Shown piece by piece: positions 1 to 10,675 of a stretch of 64,000 nt of DNA (the first letter of the stretch is position 1; each line of letters starts with the position of its first letter). The position numbers and the translations under genes were made by a program. A model generated the notes under the pieces. The model saw nothing but the letters and a program-made list of their open reading frames with translations, did not search any database and was not told where the DNA came from. Source of the DNA: Catonia carolina (taxonomy: Eukaryota > Arthropoda > Insecta > Hemiptera > Achilidae); assembly GCA_035578175.1 (NCBI GenBank), contig JAQMRL010000007.1:49362727-49426726 (forward strand), given 5' to 3'.

Positions 1-548
1 GCAAAAAGTATATAATAAAAGTTGTAAAAATTTTAAAAACCTACAACTTTTATTTCAACATTTATTTTTATAACGCTTAGTTTATCGGTAATTAGTGATA
101 TTCTGTTTTTTTTTCAAAATCTGTAAAAATATGGATTTTTTTAAGATTTCGGCCTTAGTAAGCATGCAATGAAATAATATCTTTACCTTCACAAAACGTT
201 GTATGTAAAGTTATGTAAGCTCATAGAATCACTCTTAAAATGCCTACATTTTAATAAAAACAAAAGTGTATGTAATCAAATTTATAGGAAATTAAAAGAT
301 CTACAACTTTTATTTTAAACAATTTTCTCTACAGAGCCTAGTTTAGCGGCAACGAGTGATTTCCCGTATTATTAAGCCAAACTGAGGTTGGTTTCAATTT
401 TGCATCATTTACTCATGAATAACAAAAGGTTATGTTTTTTGAGGTTAGTTTTTTGTTTATTTCTAATGTTTTATTATTAATGTTAGATTTATTGTTCATT
501 ATTTGCATTGGCAAGAGAAAGTTGTGTGATTGTTTCACACCAGATTTT
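1..548 (+). mobile_element. Family H (Helentron-like) copy, 3-prime part
   Basis: The right-hand half of a family H element is cut by the window start. It shows two core monomers, each with a CTACAACTTTTATTT-type stretch followed by a GCTTAGTTTA or GCCTAGTTTA block. It then runs through the conserved tail to GGCAAGAGAAAGT, the terminal stem-loop and CAGATTTTT near 548. It is non-coding. Confidence 0.75.
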
Positions 549-1093
549 TAGATTCATCATTCGAGGTAGTTTAATTTTTCAACTAATAAATCAAGATATT
601 ATTGCAGATAAAAGACAAACAAATTTAAATACTAATGAGATTTAGCTAACTGTTTTCAAGAAAGCATACTTTTTTATTATAAAATAGTAATATAAAACAA
701 CCGTAATAAATTTAAAGAGATATTTATTTAAAAATATTCTGCAATAGAAATTTATTCATTTCCGTATATGGAATAAACAATAGAAATTTACAGTAAAAAA
801 TGAACAATGGAAATTCATTTAATTAAAATTAATGTTTTACTTATTTGAGTAGGAATTTATTCCATTCATTAACAGTATCTTCTAAGTAGGCGTAAATATA
901 GGATAAAATATTGCATTGTTTGAACTGTTTTTTTTAATGTTCAATTGCGCCTAATTTAAGTTCGGAGGATGACGTACAATGTGGTCAATGAGTCTTACTT
1001 TTAATCATTGTTACACCATTTCATTTGTGATGTAAACCATAAAGATTGAACTCAAGTTGGTGTCACGAATTTCTTTTTTAGGTTACCAGAAAT
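549..1093. other. AT-rich spacer, nothing recognised
   Basis: This AT-rich sequence lies between two family H copies. I see no coding-like frame, RNA gene or repeat boundary in it. Confidence 0.6.
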
Positions 1094-1625
1094 AAAAACT
1101 CTGGTGTGAAACACTCATACAACTTTCTCTTTCCAATGCAAATAATGAACAATAAAACATTAGTAATAAAACATTAGAAATAAACTAAAAAACATAACCT
1201 AATTATAATCACAAGGGAATGATGCAAAATGAAAGCCAACCTTAGTTTGGGCTAATAATGCGGAAAATCACTCTTTGACGCTAAACTAGAATCTGTAAAG
1301 TCTAGTTTATAATATGATTCTTTTTGCTTGGCATAAAAGTTGTAGATCTTTTACCTTCCTATAAAATTGATTATACAATTTTGTCATAAAATTAAGGCCG
1401 AAATCTTAAAAAATTCACCTTTTTACAAATTCTCATAAAAAAAACAGAAAATCACTAATTACCGCTTAACTAAGTGTTATACAAAGAAATTTTTGGAATA
1501 AAAGTTGTAGGGTTTTAAATTTTCTACAACTTTAATCGCCTATATACTTTTTTACCCTAAATTGTATATTAAGACCGCAATCTTTAAAAAATATTTTTTT
1601 CTACTAGAGCACAGCCTCCCTAAGA
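1094..1625 (-). mobile_element. Family H copy, 3-prime part, reverse strand
   Basis: Read on the minus strand, it ends with the stem-loop (seen on the plus strand as GTGTGAAACACTCATAC) and the subterminal ACTTTCTCTTTCC. Two core monomers follow. The copy stops near the CTACTAGAGCACAGCC block, so its left half and microsatellite are missing. LINE-derived sequence begins immediately beyond. Confidence 0.75.
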
Positions 1626-2335
1626 ATTTCACCAGACAATGACCGGTTGACAAAAAAAATTTAAGACACAGTTGACTTAAAGATTCGGATAAACGGTTTA
1701 AAGAAGTCAGAAGGGATATTGAGAAAACCGGAATAAACTGAGAAAACGTAACAAACCGAACCGAATTCAGACAACTAATTACGTACTTTAAGGGATTCCA
1801 TTAAGAGCAAAGACAGAACACCGGGTGAACAGAAGAAATGAGAAAAGTCTACAGTGAGCAAATACTGAGAATGTGAGCTGCAAAAGAAGCTTTCAGTAAC
1901 GTATAAAGTCACCTCACGTGGTCTAAAATTAACCCCATAACGAGAAACAAATTAAAAGCTATTAAAACTATCAGTTTAATTGAAAATTATTGAAAAAAAC
2001 ATAAAAGAGACAAGAGACGAGCTAAATTCTACGGAAACATGGTTAGAATGAACGAAGACAGACTTAACAAACAGATCTTTGATCATATAAGTGCAATTAA
2101 GACCACACAAGGGATCCTAAAAGAAACAGGAAGAAGAAATCAATAGACTGGGAATCAAAAAGGAAATTCTTAGACAGAACTGAATTTTAAAAAAACAATT
2201 TTTGAACTTAAAAAACACACAAAATAAATAAAATCAAACTCTTGAAAATAGAGAGAGCAATAAGATCTGAAAGTATGAAAAGAAGATGGGGGCAAGCTAA
2301 AAGAGAAGGCAAAAATGACAAGGAAAAAGATGTCG
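1626..2335 (+). pseudogene. Two LINE ORF2 C-terminal fragments in tandem
   Basis: Two decayed pieces of the region downstream of a non-LTR retrotransposon reverse transcriptase lie in the same orientation. The first (about 1640-1975) gives broken frames resembling FKEVRRDIEKTGIN and RTPGEQKK. The second (about 2025-2335) gives KFYGNMVRMNEDRLNKQIF, the typical LINE motif of the form FYGHxxRMxxxRLTKxIF. Stops and frameshifts interrupt both. Related fragments recur near 8640, 14960, 40735, 43035 and 49285, so this is one abundant dead family. The clade (RTE, CR1 or Jockey-like) cannot be fixed by eye. Confidence 0.6.
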
Positions 2336-2864
2336 CTTATTTTAAAAAATTCATAGTCTCCATTGCGTTTCTACAATAAAAAAGTTTCGTTTTGTCACTT
2401 TAAACGAATACTTTTTCAATCACCTACGTTAAGGAGCAAAACCTTCCTTTTCTCTATTCAAAAATTAAATGTGTACACTACTACTTCTATTTTACACGAC
2501 AACAAATTTTTTAATTTATTATTACCTTCATCCAAATCAAAATAGGTGGTCTAGAGGTATGTTCCTGTTTAGCATTAACAAACCCTCGACCAGTTTTTGT
2601 ACTTGTCTTTCTCTTTAATACCCTCAGAACCAACGATTAAGATGATAAAGGCCTATCTTTCAAGAAAAGTTAACTTTCTGTGTTTTACACAAAAATAATT
2701 CAATACTTCATAGATGTTTTTTTATTAATTAACTAGGTTTATTAAACATTTAAAAGAATTATCCGTGTTCTTATTTTTTTCGAATATATCTTCATTATAT
2801 TGTAAAAAATTAATCATATTTTGAAGCAAAATGGTTTCCTGTGAATAGTACAAATAATAATATA
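2336..2864. other. AT-rich spacer, nothing recognised
   Basis: This is mostly AT-rich sequence. A 60-residue frame at 2363-2545 has low-complexity composition and no family resemblance, so I take it as chance. Confidence 0.5.
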
Positions 2865-3629
2865 CTAGCAACCCCCGCTCGCTTCGCTTCACAGCAGCTA
2901 GTGTAGGCCTCATTAAATTATTTTAAAACCTCTCTATATACAATGTTTGTGGTTTTGTTGCCCTGTGGCAGCAAAATAAATTTTTTTCTGCACTTCCAGC
3001 TCTAGAAAGTCCGATATAAAGTTGTCCATGAGTAAAACACTCTTGTCTCAAATCGATGCTAACCGTTTTAAATGTTTGACCCTGCGATTTAACATAATTG
3101 AATAGGATGCATAGAAAAATACTGATGGAAAAGAAAGAGACAGTTTATATGTGGCTGAGATAAGGGACAGTAAAAACGTCGGTGCAGTATGCAGAGTAAC
3201 TGGAAATAATATATGACTCATTCACTTACTGTCGAATGAAAACAAATACATAAAATACGGTACAAAACAAAAATTTGAATATATCCGAATTTTAAATGTT
3301 TTTGAAATTGAATGTTATTCTTCATGTTTTCCTATGAAATATAAAAGTTGAATCGTGCTTCTAGCCCAAAAATACACCATCCAGAGGACTTAGAAAAAAA
3401 TAAAGTGCTATGCACCCGATGGGCTAAAATATGCGACATTGTCACAGATTAAGTTGCTTAACTCACTTAATTAAAGTTTCTTAAAGTTGCAAAACACCCT
3501 ATATTGATCAGGAAGCTCTAAGCTATGCAACAATAAAAGATTTTTTAAAATCAGTTCAGTAGTTTCTGAGATTACCTCATACAAACGAACAAACAAACAG
3601 ACGTTTCTTCTTTATTATATTAGTATAGA
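2865..3629 (-). mobile_element. Canonical Helitron, internally deleted
   Basis: On the minus strand the element starts with TCTATACTAATATAATAAAG, followed by a GTTTGTTTGTTCG run and a CTCAGAAACTACTG block. That is the usual 5-prime end of insect Helitrons. It ends in CTAG, with A before the TC and T after the CTAG, which is the A|T insertion rule. Only the 5-prime end, some degenerate interior and the C-terminal part of the helicase remain. At 765 bp it is far below the several kilobases of an autonomous copy. Confidence 0.85.
2923..3130 (-). pseudogene. Helitron PIF1-like helicase, C-terminal end
   Basis: A minus-strand frame without stops reads KSQGQTFKTVSIDLRQ, then THGQLYIGLSRAGS, and finishes at a stop at 2923-2925. 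These match the terminal helicase motifs of Rep-Hel proteins: KSQGQT in motif V and the GQLYVxLSRxxS block of motif VI. In a full protein this domain unwinds DNA during rolling-circle transposition. Here only about 65 residues survive. The Rep nuclease and most of the helicase are gone, so the fragment cannot act alone. It lies inside the Helitron, just upstream of the CTAG terminus. The frame has no start codon in context, so it is a remnant. Confidence 0.8.
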
Positions 3630-4984
3630 TTATTTTTTTGTTAAAGTTATCTAAGCTCATAAAACAAAATATTTGTTCAGATAGTATGTATAAATTAAAT
3701 AAACAAAATAGAAAACAATAAGACTTTAAAGATTATTAGAAAATTTTAATAAATTTTCACAATTTCTTTGTAAGGAAAACTATTAGTTTTGCTGAAAAAC
3801 GATTCAATATAAATCAATCATGAGTAAAATAAAATACATAAAAGGAAAACAGTGTGCTTGTTTTCCAGTGAACTGTATTCATAAAATGAAAAGAGCTGAA
3901 TATTGTTTATTTTATAAGAAAGTCTCTTAAGCAGACAGATGTTTCTTAAATGCATATCATTGATACAATATATGATATAGATGTAATTATGATTAATGTT
4001 AGAAAATATGAATGAAATGAATGAACGTGTTCATGATGCTAATCTCAGTAATAATAATAATAATAATAATTTCGGTTGCTAGGATACAAATTATTTACAT
4101 TGTAACTGATTTATAATATTATATTATATTATTATATTATATTGAGTTATAATATAGACCAGGTGGACTGTAAATTGATATGTAAGTAAAACTGCGTATA
4201 AATTTAACAATAGCTGAAAAAGGATAAAATTTATTTAATAAACGGTCAGAGCGCAACTGGACGTAATAGAGTGTTTTAAACAATTTTTCTTCGTAAACTA
4301 AAAGCTTTCTGGTATTTTACAACAACCTGTGCTTGTGTGTATCAGCACAATTTATATTTTTATCAAACTTCAGTTGTTTTTTAATGCATTTATTTAGATA
4401 TTACTTAAATAACAATAATAACATTGCAAAAAAAACTTAAATTTTTATTAACGTACTCTTTTTAGCCGGATTACCCTTGATATTGTTGAATACTACTTCT
4501 GTGAAGAGTTTTTTTAAATGTCGCTGTTACGACAGAAAGGTTTGAAGGCCAATGAACATACTGTACACACTTGATTCAATTGTTTCACACTTGATAATAG
4601 CATTATTGAAGCATATAAACTTTCGTTTGATAGGTTCTTAATAGTTGAACATTAATAGCCACACATAAAAACGATTAATATGCACTGTAGTAAAACATGT
4701 ATTCCAGACAAAGTTAATTATATGATTGGAGAATTAGTATTGTAAATCAAGGTAGGGAATTTCTACATAGAATGTAGGGGCATTTTGTTGTATTTAAAGC
4801 AATCACATATAAATTATATTTAAAAGATAACTTGGAAAAAATTAAAGAAAAACATAACACAAAATCAAAGGTTCGCTCAAACCGAATTATGATCTAATTA
4901 TAGTTTCTTTTTTTAAAATATGTTGTTTGTGTTGTTAGATAGTACAAAAAAGTGTTGTAAAAACACAAACTTTTTTGTAGCAAT
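3630..4984. other. AT-rich spacer with AAT and ATATT microsatellites
   Basis: There is a short (AAT)n tract at about 4046-4070 and an imperfect ATATT tract at about 4108-4144. The rest is AT-rich with no supported gene or repeat boundary. Confidence 0.55.
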
Positions 4985-5240
4985 TTTTAAAATTTATAAT
5001 TTATCATTATTATTTGTCCGTCCGTCTGTCACACCCAGATGTTAGAAACTAAAAGAGATAACAAACGGTTTTTGTATTCGTAATCTACAAAAATCGTTTT
5101 TGTTTAAATTTTGTTTGAAGTTCCGGTTTCGACCAAAAGTTACCGAAAATCGAGGAAATCAAAGTCAGAACCTACAAGAGACACCAACAACGGTTTTCGG
5201 ATTCGTAATCACCAGCGTTTCATATACTCTTAATATCAGT
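4985..5240 (+). repeat. Interspersed repeat family F
   Basis: It shares a block running from GTCTGTCACACCCAGAT through CGGTTTTCGGATTCGTAATC and GTTTGAAGTTCCGGTTTCGACC with the reverse complement of 40040-40275. Within this copy, the segment around 5050-5090 recurs at about 5170-5210, giving an internal tandem period near 125 bp. No coding capacity or terminal structure was recognised. Confidence 0.55.
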
Positions 5241-5599
5241 GTGCATAGTGTTGTAATGCTCTACGTACTGCAGTACTTATACTGCATCGTAATGTGAAAT
5301 AAGCCGCTCTGTGTTACATATTTCAACAAATTGGATTAATTTTTCTTATTATGCACATTTTTTTTGGATAATTCAATTAGGTTTACGGTCACAATTAATT
5401 CAAATTAGCGGTGTTATTATGTATCAGTTTTTTCGATACAGCTTTGCCGACCAGTCCATTAGGGTGGATAGTCACACAGAAAGATAAAACCTAAAAGAAC
5501 CAATGAGCTGTATAAAATAATCACCTCGTGATTCCCAGGTTGTTGTAATGAAGAAAAAAATTGTCTCTTAAATTAAAGAATAAATTTCTGTTAGGTTAC

Positions 5600-5830
5600 C
5601 TGGCGTAAAAAGTAATTTGCTGTTGAAAAGCGAGGACGCAGTTACCGTGGCGGTTGTGGCTGTGACAGCGGCTGCGGCGGCGACAGCGACGGCGGCATTC
5701 GTGAGACAGATCCAGCCATACAGTGATAACCCGATTGCTGTCGCCGCTGGTAATATCACACCAGCCATATTTAAAAACTACCGCGTCGTCGATTGCAACT
5801 GCACCATCTGGAAATCGGTAAAAATAACGG
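5600..5830. other. GC-rich, CpG-rich low-complexity patch
   Basis: A GCN/GGC-rich triplet stretch lies in otherwise AT-rich DNA. Both strands are open here (plus 5617-5895, minus 5568-5768) and both frames are Ala/Val/Thr-rich low complexity. That is expected from the triplet composition and is not evidence of a gene. It could be an exon edge, an untranslated exon or a decayed repeat. The flanks at 5240-5600 hold nothing recognisable. Confidence 0.4.
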
Positions 5831-5924
5831 CAATATTAATAAATAAAGAAACATTCACATATGCTCTCTCTTTCTTTCACACAGTACTGATTTGACCGTT
5901 ATTAACAAATCTACAAAATTATGA

Positions 5925-6085
5925 TGTAAAACACTTACACGACTTTCTCTCACCAGTGTAAATAATGAAAAATATAACCTATGTTTAATCATTAGTAAGC
6001 AATGTAAAATATAAAACATAACCTAATTTTAATCATGAGTGAATGACGCAAAATTAAAATCAACCTCTATAGGACATAATGTTAA
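5925..6085 (-). mobile_element. Family H 3-prime fragment, reverse strand
   Basis: Only the right terminus survives: a degenerate stem-loop, ACTTTCTCTCACC and the tail containing ATAACCTAATTTTAATCATG. It is followed within 90 bp by a complete copy in the opposite orientation. Confidence 0.7.
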
Positions 6086-6171
6086 AAAAATTTGTTTTTA
6101 AGTCTTTTACTGTTTCAATGTTAATTTGTTGTGACAGTTGACAAAATGTCTTTTAATCTGTTCATGAGGTA

Positions 6172-7177
6172 CCTTTTTTACTTTCTCTTGCCTATATGAA
6201 TATATAGGAAGGAAAGTATTGTTTTCATGTCGATTTTTCGAAATCGAGTTTTCACCGGATCTATACGTTTTCAGACCCCCTGAATCCAAAAAACATGTTT
6301 TTAGCGATTGGTCTGTGTGTGTGTCTGTGTGTCTGTGTGTCTGTGTGTGTGTCTGTGTGTCTGTGTGTCTGTGTGTCTGTGTGTGTGTGTGTGAACAGAA
6401 TATCTCCAGAACGGAACGTCGTACGAACTTGAAACTTGAAACTTAAGTTACATACCACTACCGGACGCGACACGAACATTTTCATCAAAATCGGTCAACC
6501 GGAAGTAGTAGTTTATTCGTATAATTTTTCAGTTTTTTGCGATTTTCTCAAAAACTGGTCCTACGATTTTTTTTAAAATCGCCTATTTTACTCAATTTTT
6601 TATTCTCTACAAGATAGGGTAGGCGCCATGTCTGCTGAAATTCTCGGTGAGGCTCTTTTCACGTAAAAACGTTGTTTTTTTAAGATTACGGCTTTAATAT
6701 AAATTTTAGCGCAAAAACTTATATAATAAAAGTTGTAGAGAATTTAAAAACCTACAACTTATGTTTCAAACATTTTTTTGTATGACGCTTAGTTTAGCGG
6801 TAATTTGCGATTTTCTGTTTTTTTCTCACGAAAACGTGAGAAAAATCGATTTTTTTAACATTTCGGTCTAAGTATGCATTTTACGACAAAAGTGTATATA
6901 ATAAAAGTTATAGAAAATTAAAAGATCTACAACTTTTGTTTAGAGCATTTTTCTCTACAGAGCCTAGTTTAGCGTGAAAGTGTGATTTTCCGTTTTTTTT
7001 AAGCCAAATTGAGTTCGATTTTCATTTTGCGTCTTCCACTCATGATTAAAATAAGGTTATGTTTTTGAGGTTAGTTTTTGTTCATTTCTAATGTTTTAAT
7101 ACTAATGTTAGGTTTATTGTTAATTATTTGCATTGGCAAGAGAAAGTTGTGTGAGTGTTTCACACCAGATTTTTTAA
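6172..7177 (+). mobile_element. Family H, full-length copy
   Basis: This is the best reference copy. In order it shows TTTTACTTTCTCTTGCC, a conserved left block (TCGATTTTTCGAAATCGAG), a CA/TG-type microsatellite (6312-6393) and a block containing TCGGTCAACCGGAAGTAG. The block with AGGGTAGGCGCCATGTCTG follows, then two core monomers. The tail with TCATGATTAAAATAAGGTTA leads to GGCAAGAGAAAGT, the stem-loop GTGTGAGTGTTTCACAC and CAGATTTTT. The 13-base subterminal inverted repeats are exact. There is no open frame outside the microsatellite. Confidence 0.8.
6312..6393. repeat. TG/TCTG microsatellite inside family H
   Basis: This is an imperfect TG repeat with interspersed TC steps. Other H copies carry a CA/TG tract at the same internal position but of different length: near 12222, 34338, 37727 (minus), 45038 (minus), 50811, 56405 (minus) and 61268 (minus). 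It creates spurious valine/cysteine or threonine/histidine frames. Confidence 0.85.
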
Positions 7178-8349
7178 AGTAGACTGTTACTGAGGTTAAT
7201 TGCTTTTGGAGCTTATGTATATGTGTCATTACGCGCTATTGAAAATTTTAAAATGTTTTGGTTTTTGGTTAATTTTTAAATGTTATTAAATTGTTGAACT
7301 GATACTATGACGGCATAATAAAAGCAGTGGTTTTTCAAATATAGGGGTTAATAATTAACAGTGTTTTTTTTTAGTTTGCGCATTCATTTATCATTTATCT
7401 GATAGAATCTCTTAATCTCTTTATCTTATCTCTTCTACGGAGCGTTTCTGTTTATGTACAACAGTCCTGTTGATGAATAAAGGCTTTTTGACTGTAATTT
7501 TGCGTCGTGCTGTATTGTAGTATTACTGTGATGGTACGCCACTGTTTTCGTTTTGACTAAAGAATAATTTGCGCATAAACGATGACTACTATTTTACTTA
7601 TACTATATCAATATTTATTAATAAGGACGATCAATTTTATTGTTGTTTTATGTTGATTTATCCTTTATAATATTGAATATACTGATATGATAATATACTG
7701 ATAACAAACGGAGATTTGGAAATGTGGTAATGATTATAATGATGACAATTTAAGAAGGAAGAGAGAGCAAAAAAATATCTACAAGAAAAAAAATTAAAAA
7801 GTCTGGCGCTGGTAGTCTAAATTGAAAAAAACAAAAATACTATCTTGCGAGGAATGCAAATTGAGAACCACTGCACTTGTCTTTAATTAAGTTGTACTAA
7901 GATTGCAATTTATATTGCGGACTATAATTTTCAATGTAACAATTGCGCAAAAAAGCGTAGATCAATGACGATACCCCGATTAAAACTATTAACAGGGTGG
8001 TAATTGAATCGATCATTTGAGAAAATCAATAAAGTAACTTTAGACTTACGTTGTTCATAACGTAAAAATAAGTAAAATGCTGTATTATTTTGTTTCTGTA
8101 TGAGATACGCTGCTATTATCCACAAGAAAATTTTTTATGCAATATTTATTTATTTATTACACTAGTTTACATTTGCCACTTTAACATTTTCACTATAATA
8201 AAAATTAAAATTCTTGACTTTCAAAAAGAAAAATTGGCCATCCGAAAAATTTACGTTTTTTGTCATCATCAACTATATAAAATAGTAATTATCTCCCACA
8301 AAAAGATTTTCACAAAACCGTTCTTTCTCTAAACTGCAGGACTTCACCT
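7178..8349. other. AT-rich spacer, nothing recognised
   Basis: No supported gene. The frames at 7931-8125 (minus) and 8090-8332 (plus) overlap each other and lack recognisable domains. Confidence 0.5.
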
Positions 8350-8563
8350 TCAAAGGAGGTCTATCACCAATTTTATTTTTGACTAGAAAAAAGGCTTCGG
8401 GATAAGCTCTTAGAATTATATTAGTAGGCTAAAAGAAAGCTGGACTTATGTGATTCCTGACGGAATGGTATTTTTACATTCAATCAACCCGAAATTTTAC
8501 TATATCAAAAAGTGCCAAAATTTTTATTTATGGGTATTCTGAAATGACTGATTCAATTGATAA
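8350..8563 (-). mobile_element. Family E TIR element, truncated end
   Basis: Read on the minus strand it begins TTGAATCAGTCATTTCAG and continues with a block sharing GAATGTAAA and CACATAAGTC with the ends at 47612 and 63797. Only about 200 bp of one end is recognisable. Confidence 0.5.
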
Positions 8564-8639
8564 TAATTAACCAAATGATGACATCGTAGATGACTACAGT
8601 GTTTACAATATACCATCAGGCAAAAACAATGCACGTGAG

Positions 8640-8800
8640 ACGAACGCCTTCCATGAAGAGCAAAAACAGAACACCGGGTGGACAAAAGAAAGGAGAAAAG
8701 CATGCAGTGAAAGAATCCTGAGAATATGAGCTCCAAAAAGAGCTTCTAAATACGTCTAAAATTTCTGACCATGGTCTAAATTTCCCCCTATACAAGGAAA
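8640..8800 (+). pseudogene. LINE ORF2 C-terminal fragment
   Basis: Its sequence parallels the segments at 1800-1940 and 49290-49420 (reversed), including AACACCGGGTGGACAAAAG and a stretch encoding AKSMQ-like residues. It is too short and degenerate to be functional. Confidence 0.5.
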
Positions 8801-9627
8801 AAGAAATGTAATAATAATGAACTGGTAAATGTATGTGTGTGCTCGCGAAGTGTCTTAAATTTCAGTCATGAGAATGCTGTTTACTTTCTTTATTTCGTTT
8901 CCATGTTCCTATAAAATGAAAAAATTTAGGTTAAATGTTTACCACCAGTGATGAGGTGATCGACTGAGAAACCTTATCAGATCACAATTGTAACTAATAC
9001 CGTATACTGGTTAATAATGTAATTATGTTAAGTGAAAAAAAATCTCTTGCATACGTTAAATTTATCTCAGAGAGATTGATTAAAACGAAGTATTTATAAA
9101 ATGTAAATAATAAAGAACATTTTGAATTGAATTATTATTATTTATGTAGGCTTCGTGTCATGGAGTTAATAACAAAGCAAAATATTATTATCATAAAGGA
9201 CACTCTCTAAAAAATAATGTACGTTAAATTTATCGGTTTGGTCATATTCATTTTAGAATTATTTAGAGCAATGTGTGGGTATTCCATGTAGTAATATGTT
9301 CTGTGAATAAGATAAAGTATGTATAGCCCACTTTTGAAATCACTTTCCGCGTATCACTTAAACTAGGCATTCAGTTAAATAGTTATGCGAACTGAACGCA
9401 TGCAGTACCGGGAAATGACTACGGACTGTTTGACACACATTCATCTGAACAGTACATATCCGTTTATCAACCTACAGCTTGCGGCCCGCCCCCGCTACGC
9501 TTTATTCCAGCCTGTTCATCAACACACTAGGATCTATGTGACCCAATGTAGATACAGGCAATCAATTCAATATATAGATAATGGGTAGTGTACATTTTTG
9601 AGATTAGAGTTTTATTCAAATGTAATA
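8801..9627. other. AT-rich spacer with a GC-richer patch
   Basis: A moderately GC-rich stretch at about 9385-9560 holds a 67-residue frame with no recognised family. I see nothing else. Confidence 0.45.
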
Positions 9628-10405
9628 CAGGTGATTTTTTAGTCCTGTTACCCAATTGTTAATGTCTGGTAATTTTTTTCTAAAAAAGGGATATTTTGTT
9701 TTGTGACACAAAGTTGGTAGCCCTACTCAACCGGTATAGATACGACAGTTTGAGTTGATTCTCCTTGAGTTGCGTAAAATTTTGTGCTGTTTCCAGTTGT
9801 GTTACGAACAGAATTTCTTTTACCCTAGAACAACGGGTTTTCATTCTTGAACAATATTTTGCCACAAAATCGTATGCGAGTGTAAAAGAATCATTTCAAA
9901 TTAAATTTTTTGGTGTTCCTCCACTCTATTCTAGTCAATTTCTAGGCTAACTAACTGATTTTTAGAGGCAGGTATTGTTTGCAGCAGAAAACGTAGTGGT
10001 CGACCAACTCTCTTGACAGATGACGTTAAGAGAATGTGAAAACAAGATTGCTCAATTCTCCATGGAAAAGTTTACAAAAACTTTCCTCGCATGTTGATTT
10101 GTCATGTTCGAGTGCTCAGAAAGCTGCTAAAAATTGAAATTGTATCCGTATCACATACGATTAGTTCTAGAGCTTCAGCCTCCAGATTTAAACAAGAGAT
10201 TGTTTTAGGATAAAAGACATTCTGTTCGTAGCACGACCGGAAATGGCACAAAATTTTACATAGCTCAAGGAGAATCAACTCACACTGCCATATCCATACT
10301 GGCTGAGTAGGGCTACCAACTTAGTGTCACAAAAGAAATTTATTTTTTTTAGAAAAATATTACCAGACATTAACAATTGGGTAACAGGACTAAAAAATCA
10401 CTCTG
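9628..10405 (+). mobile_element. IS630/Tc1-like DNA transposon with 195-bp TIRs
   Basis: The element is flanked by TA (9626-9627 and 10406-10407). It opens with CAGGTGATTTTTTAGTCC and closes with the reverse complement of CAGAGTGATTTTTTAGTCC. The terminal inverted repeats are about 195 bp (9628-9822 and 10212-10405) and clearly alignable. At 778 bp it is an internal-deletion derivative. The TA duplication and encoded helix-turn-helix fit the Tc1/mariner/IS630 superfamily. Confidence 0.8.
9765..10250 (+). pseudogene. Transposase N-terminal helix-turn-helix remnant
   Basis: The plus-strand frame at 9765-9950 includes FTLEQRVFILEQYFATKSYA and a following ASVKESFQIKF. That is the kind of N-terminal helix-turn-helix (similar to Pfam DUF4817) found in IS630-related insect transposases. 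After a frame change, further pieces follow: RKRSGRPTLLTDDVKR, then PYHIRLVLELQPPDLNKRLF. Those match the second DNA-binding half and linker. The catalytic DDE core is absent. Frameshifts and stops separate the pieces. The frame begins inside the left TIR. Confidence 0.65.
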
Positions 10406-10407
10406 TA

Positions 10408-10675
10408 GAAAAAAATTTAGTGTAAAATAATCATACGATTTTCTCCTTCCAATCTAAATATTGAAACGTATAACTTATATTTAATTATTAGTAAATATTG
10501 TAAAATTAAAAACATAACCTAATTTTAATCTTGATTGAATAACGCAAAATGAAAATCAACCGCTGTTCGACTTTAAAATATGGGAAATCACTAATTGACG
10601 CTAACCTAGGCTCTGCAGAAAAAATACTTGAAATAAAAATTGTAGATTTTTGAATTTTCTATGACTTTGATTATA
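10408..10675 (-). mobile_element. Family H 3-prime fragment, interrupted by mariner
   Basis: On the minus strand it carries a degenerate terminus, the AACATAACCTAATTTTAATC tail and part of one core monomer. It ends at the TA where the mariner inserted. No clear continuation appears beyond 11602. Confidence 0.65.

Noticed and set aside
5568..5895. Alanine-rich proteins on both strands
   Set aside because: Both frames come from the same GCN-type triplet stretch, so openness reflects composition.
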